DNA from: Streptomyces formicae
GTDB lineage: Bacteria > Actinomycetota > Actinomycetes > Streptomycetales > Streptomycetaceae
Length of the DNA stretch: 64,000 bases
Assembly: GCF_022647665.1 (NCBI RefSeq)
Contig: NZ_CP071872.1
Location: 4,960,001 to 5,024,000, forward strand
Reading direction: 5' to 3'
Of this stretch, positions 16,385 through 23,863 are shown one piece after another. Below the pieces are notes generated by a model. It was not told where the DNA came from, searched no databases, and saw only the letters and a list, made by a program, of their open reading frames with translations. The position numbers were made by a program, and so were the translations under genes. How positions within the stretch are numbered: position 1 is the first letter of the stretch; the number at the start of each line of letters is the position of its first letter.

Positions 16385-16615
16385 ATGGCAGGCAGGCCAG
16401 CCACTGGGCAGACACCGCCGATCTCGTTCCGGCCGCCCGTCGCGCTTCGCGAGGAGCTGGACGAGTTGGCCGAGGCGCTGGGGCGCGACCGCTCGGACGT
16501 CCTGATCGAAGCTGTGCATGACTGGGTGAAGAAGAAGCGGCGCGAGCGAGCAACCGTGGACACCCCAGAGGGGTCGCGACCGCCTCATGGAGAGTCGGAC
16601 AATCCACCTAAATGA
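16385..16615 (+). CDS. Ribbon-helix-helix DNA-binding protein
   Basis: 76 residues. Residues about 11-50 (PPISFRPPVALREELDELAEALGRDRSDVLIEAVHDWV) match the CopG/Arc ribbon-helix-helix fold: a short beta strand, then two helices. The tail is basic and disordered. It is the obvious candidate to bind the two near-palindromic sites upstream. AGGGG precedes the ATG. A hairpin terminator follows. Confidence 0.82.
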   Translation: MAGRPATGQTPPISFRPPVALREELDELAEALGRDRSDVLIEAVHDWVKKKRRERATVDTPEGSRPPHGESDNPPK

Positions 16616-16673
16616 TGCCCGCGATATCGCATGTTATCGAGGGCGATGACGGCCAATCAGCGCACAGCAGAAG

Positions 16674-16701
16674 GCCCCCGCCGCCGTGAGGCAGCGGGGG
16701 C
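16674..16701. terminator. Bidirectional hairpin terminator
   Basis: GCCCCCGC and GCGGGGGC form an 8-bp stem between the convergent ends of the genes stopping at 16615 and 16706. Confidence 0.75.
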
Positions 16702-16705
16702 TCTG

Positions 16706-17050
16706 TCATGTCTCCGGTACTGGGTCCGGTGGGGGTTGGAGGTTGACGTCCAGGGCGGCGAGGTATCCGGCGGCCGCGGCGTCGATCGGTACCGCGTACA
16801 CCTCCGGGTTGGGCCGCGGATGCTGCTGCACCAGGTGGGCTTCGAGCGTCGGGTACAGGTCGATGCGGGTTTTCATCAGCGCCTGGTACTCGCGGCCGGC
16901 GATAAGCTGGCCGTCCTGCCAGGCGTAGGTTGCGACCGGGCCGACGACTTCTCCCGCGGCCGCGAGCCGCTCACGCACCGCAGTCTCGGCGAGCACGACG
17001 GCCTGGTCTCTGGTGTCGGCGGATGTGGACACATGCATGAAGCCCGTCAC
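16706..17050 (-). CDS. CutA1-like protein
   Basis: 114 residues with the CutA1 layout: a ferredoxin-like alpha/beta fold with V-V-G-P-V near the middle, YAWQDGQLIAGREYQALMKTR (matching the Y-x-W-x-G...E...KT core) and AHLVQQHPRPNPEVYAVPI (matching the H-P-Y-x-x-P-E-I block). CutA1 forms very stable trimers and was named for divalent-cation tolerance; its molecular role is unsettled. A copy next to prophage lysis genes is unusual. The GTG at 17050 has GGAG upstream; an ATG five codons in is an alternative. Confidence 0.78.
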   Translation of the reverse strand: MTGFMHVSTSADTRDQAVVLAETAVRERLAAAGEVVGPVATYAWQDGQLIAGREYQALMKTRIDLYPTLEAHLVQQHPRPNPEVYAVPIDAAAAGYLAALDVNLQPPPDPVPET

Positions 17051-17069
17051 GGGGATAGCACTCCAGTTC

Positions 17070-17426
17070 TCACACGTCGATGTGGTCGAGGAACGGCCGC
17101 GCCCGGATCGGGATCGGGCGCGGGGCGGGAGGTTCGAGGCCGGACTTGCGGATGTATCCGACGAGGCTATGTCGGTCGGTGACGAGCCACGCGATAGCCG
17201 CGCCCTGCCCGATGATCTGATCCTGCTGCGTCGCGGACTCGGCCTTCAGCCCCTGGATCTCCCCGCCCTGCCGGGTGATCTCCCTCTCCATGCGGTCGGT
17301 GATCGTGGTGAAGTCGTCCCGCTTCTCCTGCCGCTTCGTCCTGCGGGCCGAGCGGGCAGCGCCGACCGCACCGCCCGCCCCGATCAATGCGAGGACCGCC
17401 TGCCCCCACAGCTCCATCGACACCAT
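17070..17426 (-). CDS. Membrane-anchored coiled-coil protein of lysis region
   Basis: 118 residues: one N-terminal transmembrane helix (about 8-24), a basic patch, a coiled-coil stretch (about 35-75) with repeated EIQGLKAE/TQQDQII-type heptads, then a short hydrophobic part and a proline-rich tail. This resembles phage spanin-like or holin-accessory proteins, but in a Gram-positive host the role is unclear. The start overlaps the stop of the preceding gene (TGATG). Confidence 0.7.
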   Translation of the reverse strand: MVSMELWGQAVLALIGAGGAVGAARSARRTKRQEKRDDFTTITDRMEREITRQGGEIQGLKAESATQQDQIIGQGAAIAWLVTDRHSLVGYIRKSGLEPPAPRPIPIRARPFLDHIDV

Positions 17427-17851
17427 CAGTCGTTCTCGATTCTCTTAGGGCGCGGGGGTTCCCTCCACCCGGCCACGACTAGCACCGGGACCGCGGCCGC
17501 CCCCCAAACCAGCGCGGCGACCCACCCCCGCTCGTAATCACCCAGCAGCCACGTAGCGACGTAGGACAGCATCCACGGCAGCAGCACCAGAGGAAGCGCC
17601 AGGAAGCCAGGCCAGTCGGCACCCTCGGGGAGCCAGGCAGAAACGACGGCTATGAGTCCGGCGGCGACCCATAGCCATCCCCAAACAGTGAGCGGCGCCA
17701 GATCCAGCAGCAGCTTGAGGCCGCGCTGGTCGGGCTGCGGCTGGACGATTCGCCCGTAGCCGCTCGCCACCCAGATGAACCCGAATGACAGCAGAATCGC
17801 CCCGCGGCGGCCGAGTTGTCGGCCCAGTCGCCGCAGCTGACGGCACCGCAC
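17426..17851 (-). CDS. Multi-pass membrane protein of lysis region
   Basis: 141 residues with about four hydrophobic helices (near 17-33, 55-72, 82-102, 109-127) and a basic N-terminus. The position between the r1t-type holin and a second membrane protein suggests a role in lysis timing (holin partner or antiholin), which is inference. The GTG start follows the stop of the holin gene without a gap. Confidence 0.7.
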   Translation of the reverse strand: MRCRQLRRLGRQLGRRGAILLSFGFIWVASGYGRIVQPQPDQRGLKLLLDLAPLTVWGWLWVAAGLIAVVSAWLPEGADWPGFLALPLVLLPWMLSYVATWLLGDYERGWVAALVWGAAAVPVLVVAGWREPPRPKRIEND

Positions 17852-18124
17852 CTACACCCCAGAGGCAGTGGAGGCGCTGTTCTTCGACCCGACAAACCGC
17901 GCGACGAGGCCCTTGAGGAGAGATCCTCCAGCCGCGATGCCCGCGACCCCGAGGCCCTGCCAGAAGGACACGGTGAACATGTCTGCGGGTCCGCTGGCTA
18001 TGGCGACACCGGCGGACGCGGTGAGCCCAGTCCAGATGACGCGCTCGGCGAGATCCTTCGCATAGGTGGCGGCGGTCTTGACGACAGTCTCGACGTCGCC
18101 GCGGGTGGGCAGGTTGGAAGTCAT
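17852..18124 (-). CDS. Holin, r1t type
   Basis: 90 residues with two hydrophobic segments (about 29-45 and 56-77) linked by a short turn and a small polar C-terminus, and an N-terminal amphipathic helix. This fits the phage r1t holin family (Phage_r1t_holin). Holins open the membrane so the endolysin reaches the wall. It lies 24 bases downstream of the endolysin gene, the usual pairing. Confidence 0.82.
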   Translation of the reverse strand: MTSNLPTRGDVETVVKTAATYAKDLAERVIWTGLTASAGVAIASGPADMFTVSFWQGLGVAGIAAGGSLLKGLVARFVGSKNSASTASGV

Positions 18125-18148
18125 GATGGTGTCCGTTTCTTTGAGAGG

Positions 18149-19111
18149 TCAGACGTTGGGGACCTTGAGCTTGTCCCAGGAGGTTTTGCCGGGAGTGCCG
18201 TCGGCGTCGCTGCCCCTGTAGCCGAGCTTGCGCTGCCAGGAGGCGTAAGAGGCTTCGTCTCCGGAGCCCCACAGGTCAGAGTTGGCGTGCGACCGGTAGC
18301 GGTTGCAGCCTTCAGCGACGAGCCGCTTATGCATGGCCGCGATGATCGGGGAACGCTGGCCGGACCTGAAGAACGCGGCACCAGGGAACGGCTCGTACTT
18401 GGGCCTCGCCGGGACCGGCGCGGGCGGCTTGGGGGCCGGAGGGTTCGCGCCAGCCTCCCGGGCGAGCTCGATCACGCGGGCGAAGTTCATCGACCCCGGG
18501 TCGCCGTGGTCGTTCTCCGGCACGTGCTGGTGCCCGCACCAGCCGGTGAACTTCTGCCACTGGGTGAAGCTCATGCGTGCCGGGCTGGCCCCGTAGGAGG
18601 CTGGGGTGATGCCGGGCCGGCGTGTGTCCTTGCCGTAGGCGATCCAGTTCTTCACGCAGGTGAGCGGTACGCCGTGGTAGTCGTGCAGCCAGCGCACCAG
18701 CCATGCCACTTCGGCGAGCGCCCAGTCGGGGGCGGCAGGCCAGTAGATGTAGTCGACCCCGGCGTTCTTGCCGTCCCAACTGGTCTTCTTCTTGTCGTCG
18801 CAAGTGCCGACGAGTTCGATCTGAAAGGCGTTGGCCTGGTTGGTCTGGACGCCGCCGAGCTTGTTGGCGAGCGCGCGGGCGGACTCGTCGACGTCGTAGT
18901 GCTGGTACCAGCGGATCTTCTTTGCGGTGAAGTCGGGCACGCCGGTCACGGTCGGGGCCATCGCCCCGTCGCTGTAGGAGGGAAGCGTGCGGCCTTCGGT
19001 GGTGTGGACGACGCCGCAGTTCACTTCCATGTCGGAGCCGCTGTAGCGGCCTGTGCCGTAGAAGTAGGACTGCGATGCGCCGGGGATCTTCTGCGGGCCG
19101 GTCTTGGCCAT
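18149..19111 (-). CDS. Endolysin: PGRP-type amidase with wall-binding domain
   Basis: 320 residues. The N-terminal catalytic domain (about 27-200) has the N-acetylmuramoyl-L-alanine amidase/PGRP features: first zinc His36 in CGVVHTTEG, YQHYDVDES, FQIELVG, then WCGHQHVPENDHGDPG carrying the remaining zinc ligands. A proline-rich linker (about 222-240) leads to a C-terminal peptidoglycan-binding repeat domain. It cleaves the bond between muramic acid and the stem peptide. There is no signal peptide, so export depends on the holin. Confidence 0.92.
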   Translation of the reverse strand: MAKTGPQKIPGASQSYFYGTGRYSGSDMEVNCGVVHTTEGRTLPSYSDGAMAPTVTGVPDFTAKKIRWYQHYDVDESARALANKLGGVQTNQANAFQIELVGTCDDKKKTSWDGKNAGVDYIYWPAAPDWALAEVAWLVRWLHDYHGVPLTCVKNWIAYGKDTRRPGITPASYGASPARMSFTQWQKFTGWCGHQHVPENDHGDPGSMNFARVIELAREAGANPPAPKPPAPVPARPKYEPFPGAAFFRSGQRSPIIAAMHKRLVAEGCNRYRSHANSDLWGSGDEASYASWQRKLGYRGSDADGTPGKTSWDKLKVPNV

Positions 19112-19131
19112 GGTCCCTCTCTCGGGGCATG

Positions 19132-19158
19132 AAAAGACCCCGGCCGGTGGCGCGGGGC
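19132..19158 (-). terminator. Weak hairpin with T-run before endolysin
   Basis: On the minus strand CCCCG and CGGGG arms are followed by TCTTTTC, between the gene ending at 19174 and the endolysin start at 19111. The stem is only five to six pairs, so attenuation rather than full termination is likely. Confidence 0.35.
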
Positions 19159-19173
19159 TGGTGGTGGGCGGTG

Positions 19174-19761
19174 TCAGGCTGCGAGTGCGGCTGGCTCTTC
19201 GGCGGGCGGCTTGGCCCAATGCCGGACGGTCAGCTGCCCGTAGCCCGGGTCGACCGTGAGGGTGTCGTCGCCGCCGTTGTAGGCCCAGGCTGTCGAGTGG
19301 GCGTCGGCGCGCAGCACCACGACGGGCCGGTGTCCGGACGGCCAGTCGTCCGACATCCGGTACAGGGTGGAGAGCGGCAGCGGCATGTGGTGCCGGTCCG
19401 GGCTGACGTTGTCCCCCATCAGCTGGGAGATCCGCCACCACGGGCCCTGCGTTTTCAGCGGATTGTTGTAGTCGTAGATCCACAGGTGCCAGCCGACACC
19501 GATCGTGTACCGGCGCCCACCCGTGATGCCTACACCCACGTCGTTCGTGACGCGCGCACTGGCATCCACATCGAGCATGTCGCCCGGCTCCACCGGGCCC
19601 ATCACCACCCGGTACAGGGTGCGGTAGCTGCTGCTCGACAGGTCGACGGGAATGTCCGTGGTCTCCAGCGCGCCGAGAGCGATCGTCTCAGTCGCAGGCT
19701 GGAAAGGGTCCGTCGCCAGCACGCCCCGAAGCTCGAGGCCGGCAGTGGACAAAGTCGCCAC
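19174..19761 (-). CDS. Putative distal tail/structural protein
   Basis: 195 residues from a GTG with AGGAGG upstream, beta-rich with many aromatic residues (GVGWHLWIYDYNNP, HSTAWAYNGGDDTL). No family is named with confidence. It is the last gene of the tail block before the lysis cassette, so a minor tail or host-contact role is likely from position. Confidence 0.65.
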   Translation of the reverse strand: MATLSTAGLELRGVLATDPFQPATETIALGALETTDIPVDLSSSSYRTLYRVVMGPVEPGDMLDVDASARVTNDVGVGITGGRRYTIGVGWHLWIYDYNNPLKTQGPWWRISQLMGDNVSPDRHHMPLPLSTLYRMSDDWPSGHRPVVVLRADAHSTAWAYNGGDDTLTVDPGYGQLTVRHWAKPPAEEPAALAA

Positions 19762-19771
19762 GAGGGCCCTC

Positions 19772-20494
19772 CTAGAAGAAGGTGGTCACGATGACGACAC
19801 CGGCCCCGCCGGCACCTCCGCCGCGCTGGACCTGTGACGCGCTGTTCGCCGCACCCGAGCCGCCGCCGCCGGGGAAGCCTCCGGCGACGCCGGTGCCGTT
19901 GGTGGCCACGCCGCGGGCGCCGCCGCCGAGCGCGGCTGACCCGCCCTGGCCGCCCATCGCGCCGCTCGTGCCGAGCTTCACCCCGGCGCCGCCGCCCTGG
20001 CCGTGGGCCTGCACGTCGCCCACGATGGTCTGCGAGACGGAGCCCCCGGCGATCGCCTGCGGGGTTCCATCGGCGGCTGAAGCGTTGCCGCCACCTCCGC
20101 CGGTCGCGGACACATGCGACCCGAAGCTTGATGTGCCGCCGGTGCCGCCACCGCCCGCACCGCCCGCGCCGACCGTCACCGACTCGGTTGCCCCCACCGC
20201 GGACGCGAGGAGCCTCGATCTGGCGTAGCCGCCGCCCTGGCCGCCACCGCCGCAACTGGTCTGGCTGGCGCCGGTCGCTACGGCGTTGTGGCCGCCACCG
20301 CCGCCGGCTTGCACTTCGACCACCAGCCACTTCGCGCCCGCAGGCTTGGACCAGAGGTCATTCGCGAGGTACACCGTCGTGGTGGGCGAACCGAGCTGCG
20401 GATTGATCGAGTCGGCGAGCGTCTCGAAGTGCTCCCATAGCCGCGCGTGGCCGGTCTCGTCCGGGTACTCGATGCCGTTCGAAGTCTCTGGCAT
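19772..20494 (-). CDS. Glycine-rich tail-tip protein
   Basis: 240 residues. Residues 1-45 look like an attachment helix (EYPDETGHARLWEHFETLADSINP). Residues about 55-240 are dominated by G-G-x-G-G runs with interspersed SVTVGAGGAGG units and end VVIVTTFF. Such glycine-rich sandwich domains form the receptor-binding tip of several phage tail fibres. Host binding is therefore the likely role. DNA of this gene is an extreme GGC/GGT-rich repeat region. Confidence 0.75.
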   Translation of the reverse strand: MPETSNGIEYPDETGHARLWEHFETLADSINPQLGSPTTTVYLANDLWSKPAGAKWLVVEVQAGGGGGHNAVATGASQTSCGGGGQGGGYARSRLLASAVGATESVTVGAGGAGGGGTGGTSSFGSHVSATGGGGGNASAADGTPQAIAGGSVSQTIVGDVQAHGQGGGAGVKLGTSGAMGGQGGSAALGGGARGVATNGTGVAGGFPGGGGSGAANSASQVQRGGGAGGAGVVIVTTFF

Positions 20495-20506
20495 GGACCG
20501 TCCTCT

Positions 20507-21313
20507 CTATCCGCGCCGCCAGGAGATCGTCAGCGTCCATGCCGCCGACCAGGTCCCCCGGCCGGCGAGCTTGATGTAGGGGTTGTCGGAGTCGACGTGG
20601 ATCGCGAGGCCGCCGCGGGTGCCGTCGACCATGGCCTGCGCCCACGAGGTGGGGATGACGAAGCCGGTCGTGGTGGCGTTGACGGCCAAGCTCGGGCCAT
20701 TCGTGGACTCATTGAGCGTCGGCGCCCCCGCGGGCCGGCTGGATTGAGAGACCAGGCGCAGGGTGGCAGTTCGGGCGGAGAAGTCGCCGCCCGACAGGCG
20801 GCGGAACTTGACCGTCGCCCGGGTGACCGTGGCGCCCGCAATCGACCGCGGCTTGGAGCCGTAGAACGCGCACCCTGTCATGCGGCCGTAGGAGCTGCCG
20901 GAATAGCGGCCCTGGTAGGTGTCGAAGCTGTTCGTCGGGTCGCCGTCAGAGCGCCACACGCTGCCGCGATACGTGGCCGTGGCCGTCGGCACGCACATCA
21001 GCGTGCCTGTCCGGATGGCTGGCTTGGGTGCTGGTGCGGCGTCGCCGCTGTCCTCTTCTTCGTCCGGGGGCGGCGGTGCGGGTGGTGCGACAGGTGCGCC
21101 TGGGATGACGTCCGTCGCGTAGTACACGCTGCCGCGCCGCTGCAGCAGGATCGTGTCTCCGGCGATGATCGTGGCTCCGGCTACGACCCGCGCGGTCACG
21201 TCGATCCCGGCGACCCGCGCCGCCAGCGCCCCGCCCGACGGGGCGGTGAGCGCCTTCCCAACGAGCGTGCCCTGGCCTGCAAGTGAGACCTTCGAATCGG
21301 CCCAGTCAGCCAT
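20507..21313 (-). CDS. Minor tail protein with proline-rich linker
   Basis: 268 residues starting MADWADSKVSLAG at the ATG at 21313, overlapping the preceding gene. Residues 1-75 are beta-rich, a proline/glutamate-rich hinge lies near 75-98, and the C-terminal 165 residues read like a carbohydrate-binding-type beta sandwich (RGSVWRSDGD, LRLVSQSSRPAG, WTLTISWRRG). This suggests a baseplate or fibre protein; no exact family assigned. Confidence 0.7.
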   Translation of the reverse strand: MADWADSKVSLAGQGTLVGKALTAPSGGALAARVAGIDVTARVVAGATIIAGDTILLQRRGSVYYATDVIPGAPVAPPAPPPPDEEEDSGDAAPAPKPAIRTGTLMCVPTATATYRGSVWRSDGDPTNSFDTYQGRYSGSSYGRMTGCAFYGSKPRSIAGATVTRATVKFRRLSGGDFSARTATLRLVSQSSRPAGAPTLNESTNGPSLAVNATTTGFVIPTSWAQAMVDGTRGGLAIHVDSDNPYIKLAGRGTWSAAWTLTISWRRG

Positions 21314-22388
21314 CAAGAACCCTCACAGTCAGGCTCATCTCGCCAGGCGAGTACGGCAGCGACATGGTCTCGATCACCGCGAGTGCCCCCGTGAGGCCGG
21401 CGCCTGTCACGGTGATGAAGTCGCCGGTGAGCAGGCCCGGGTGCGGCACCATCGTGACGGTGAGCATGCGCGACGCGGACCGCCGCAGCCGTTGCAGCGT
21501 GGTCTCGGCAGCCGCCCGACACTGGGCCACATTGGTCAGCAGCGGTGAGTAGTAGGGGTAGGGCACGGGCAGCGGTGAGAACGGGCCGCTGACCCGGAAG
21601 GGGCTACTGGGACTGCGGTCGTAGGCGACGCCCTGGATCTGCGACCCACTTCCGTCCTCGCCTTGTGCGACGACGACGTTGAAGGCGCCGTCGCGGCTGG
21701 TCCGGCCCTGCCAGCGGATGACCGTGCCGCCTACCCCGTCGGTGAGATTCAGCACCGGGTCGCCGGTTTCCACGAGAGGTTCGAGAAGCAGATAGCCGTC
21801 CTCGGTGACCCTCATATCCGCGGGCCAGGCGTTGACGACCTCCCGCAGAGCGCCGAGCCGGTCGGTGTCCCACTGCATGCCCTGCGGCACCGCACGGTCG
21901 ACGAGGCTGTCGACCACCACGGTCAGGGCAGGCTCCACCAGGTCCCGGGCGACGGACGCCAGCGTGTCCCCGGATGCGGGCTGGAACGGTGCAGAGAACT
22001 TCGCCTCGTCGATGAACGTGAGCAAGCCATCGGCCTGCACGGTGACCGTGTCACCGCCGGTGTCCGCATCGACGATCAGGAACCAGCCCCGGTTGATCCA
22101 CTCGGTGTGGCCGGCGATGTCGACTCCGTAGTCGATTCGGAGCAGTTGCCCGAAGGAGGCGAGGGGGTGTGTCGGTTCCACCGGCTCCCAGCTGGTACCC
22201 CGGTCTCGCCGCGGCATGGTGAGCCGGACGCTCTCCGGGACGGCCAGTGAGCGGTCCCGTTCCTCCGAACCGCCCGACACGGGAATGTCCGCGGCGAGCA
22301 GTTCCCCGTCCAGCCACGCCTCGGCGCGGATCTGCATCGTGTGCGAGCCCTGCACGACAGCGAGCGCCTCAGTAGACATGTCCAGCAT
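21306..22388 (-). CDS. Minor tail protein, DUF5047 type
   Basis: 360 residues starting MLDMSTEALAVVQGSHTM, two bases after the previous stop. The sequence matches the DUF5047 family of actinophage tail proteins: VRLTMPRRDRGTSWEPVEPTHPLASFGQLLRI and a conserved WQGRTSRDGAFNVVVAQGE segment. It probably forms part of the tail tip (distal tail/Tal-like hub). The C-terminus overlaps the next gene by eight bases. Confidence 0.8.
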   Translation of the reverse strand: MLDMSTEALAVVQGSHTMQIRAEAWLDGELLAADIPVSGGSEERDRSLAVPESVRLTMPRRDRGTSWEPVEPTHPLASFGQLLRIDYGVDIAGHTEWINRGWFLIVDADTGGDTVTVQADGLLTFIDEAKFSAPFQPASGDTLASVARDLVEPALTVVVDSLVDRAVPQGMQWDTDRLGALREVVNAWPADMRVTEDGYLLLEPLVETGDPVLNLTDGVGGTVIRWQGRTSRDGAFNVVVAQGEDGSGSQIQGVAYDRSPSSPFRVSGPFSPLPVPYPYYSPLLTNVAQCRAAAETTLQRLRRSASRMLTVTMVPHPGLLTGDFITVTGAGLTGALAVIETMSLPYSPGEMSLTVRVLDG

Positions 22389-22390
22389 CG

Positions 22391-23863
22391 TCAGGCTCCG
22401 AAGTCGAAGAGGGCGATGTCGAGGAGTGTGCCGGGGGTGAAGAAGTCGGCGATGTCCTCGAGGGTTTCGAAGTTGTCGGCGATATCCTGGAGTGTGAAGC
22501 CAGCGGCTTCCAGGACGTCCGGCCAGGCTTCGACCCGCACCAGCTCGAGCGTCCACAGCCGGTGGCCGTCGTACCAGGTGGGCGCTTCCTCGTCGGTCAG
22601 GACGGCGTAGTGACCGTCGAGTCGCGACATGCTGGTACGTGCGCGGATGAGGACCACGCCCTCTGTCGCGCCTTCCAGCACCTCGTCCAGGGCATCGCCA
22701 TCAGCCTCGGTAGACGTCTCCACGGTCGCGGTTGTGGTGGGCGTCGACCTTCGGCGGCCGACCACGACGAGGCGGCCGTTGACGTTGAACGTCGCAGCGT
22801 CCCGGGTGCGGGCCTTGTCGAAAGGCGCCTTGATCTTGAGTGCGGCGCCGATGCCTCGTACCGCGTCGGAGATGACGTCCGCGGTGACGGTGGACGTGAC
22901 GGGGTCGGAGGTGAGCGTCCACTGGCCGCCTGTGCTGTCGGTGAGGGTGGCGATGTAGGTGACGGCCGTGCCGAACGGCTGCTCGCCGTCCACCCTGAGC
23001 AGCACGTCGTCGTCTGTGACGTCGACGGCTGACGCGGCGCGGACCGCTGTCCGGTCCGTGCCGCTCTGCCGTTCGATGGTGGCGGTGACGATGTCCTCGC
23101 TCGCCATGCCGGTGACGCTGACCAGGTTGCGGGGCGGGAAGGCAGTCTGCGCGACGACGTCGATGCCGGAGGTTGCCTCGCGAACCCGCAGGACCCCGGC
23201 CGCGCCGGTGTGGGAGGCGGACAGGGTTGCGGCCACGGTCGGCGCCTGGGTGTCTGCCCCGGAACTGACTGCACCTGTCGCGAGACCCAGGCGGGCCGTG
23301 TTGCCGGTCGCCACGGAGTCGTCCGCGCGTTCGGTGATCGTGCCGAACGTGATGCCGGTCGCGGTGATCGCCTCCGCCGACATGGTCGGCGCACTGGACC
23401 GGATGCCGTAGCCGAGGATCACGAAATCGGCCGCGGCCCACGGCAGGGCGACATCGCCGACGACGGAGAAGGACGTGCCGGCGCTGGTGTCCTCGCCGAA
23501 CGAGACACCCCACCGCCAGCCCGTGCCGGCCGATCGGGACAGCACTGTGATCCGTCCGGCGATCAGCGAGCCGCTGCCGCCGGACGGGATCCGTGTGGAC
23601 GGCGCCGCTTCGGTTCCGTCCAGCACGCGGGTGAAGAACGAGACCCGCCTGGGCCCGGTGCCCGAGCCGAACACGCCCCCGCCGCCGGAGAACGTTCCGG
23701 CCCGCACCCAGCCGGCCGGAATCGTCGGGATCGACTCGTCCGGATGGCCGGACACGACCGTCAGCACCCCGAGGCGGCCGGCAGTCGCGCCAGCCGGGAA
23801 CGCCGGCGTGATGGTGTCCGCGTGGGAGGACAGCGCGCCGGTGTCGACGTAGGCGATCGTCAC
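22391..23863 (-). CDS. Minor tail protein, beta-rich
   Basis: 490 residues from a GTG overlapping the tape-measure stop. The N-terminal half is a beta-rich Ser/Thr/Gly domain, typical of phage surface proteins; the C-terminal 90 residues (HYAVLTDEEAPTWYDGHRLWTLELVRVEAW) are more compact. Directly after the tape measure this is the usual place of the distal tail protein. Exact family not assigned. Confidence 0.72.
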   Translation of the reverse strand: MTIAYVDTGALSSHADTITPAFPAGATAGRLGVLTVVSGHPDESIPTIPAGWVRAGTFSGGGGVFGSGTGPRRVSFFTRVLDGTEAAPSTRIPSGGSGSLIAGRITVLSRSAGTGWRWGVSFGEDTSAGTSFSVVGDVALPWAAADFVILGYGIRSSAPTMSAEAITATGITFGTITERADDSVATGNTARLGLATGAVSSGADTQAPTVAATLSASHTGAAGVLRVREATSGIDVVAQTAFPPRNLVSVTGMASEDIVTATIERQSGTDRTAVRAASAVDVTDDDVLLRVDGEQPFGTAVTYIATLTDSTGGQWTLTSDPVTSTVTADVISDAVRGIGAALKIKAPFDKARTRDAATFNVNGRLVVVGRRRSTPTTTATVETSTEADGDALDEVLEGATEGVVLIRARTSMSRLDGHYAVLTDEEAPTWYDGHRLWTLELVRVEAWPDVLEAAGFTLQDIADNFETLEDIADFFTPGTLLDIALFDFGA

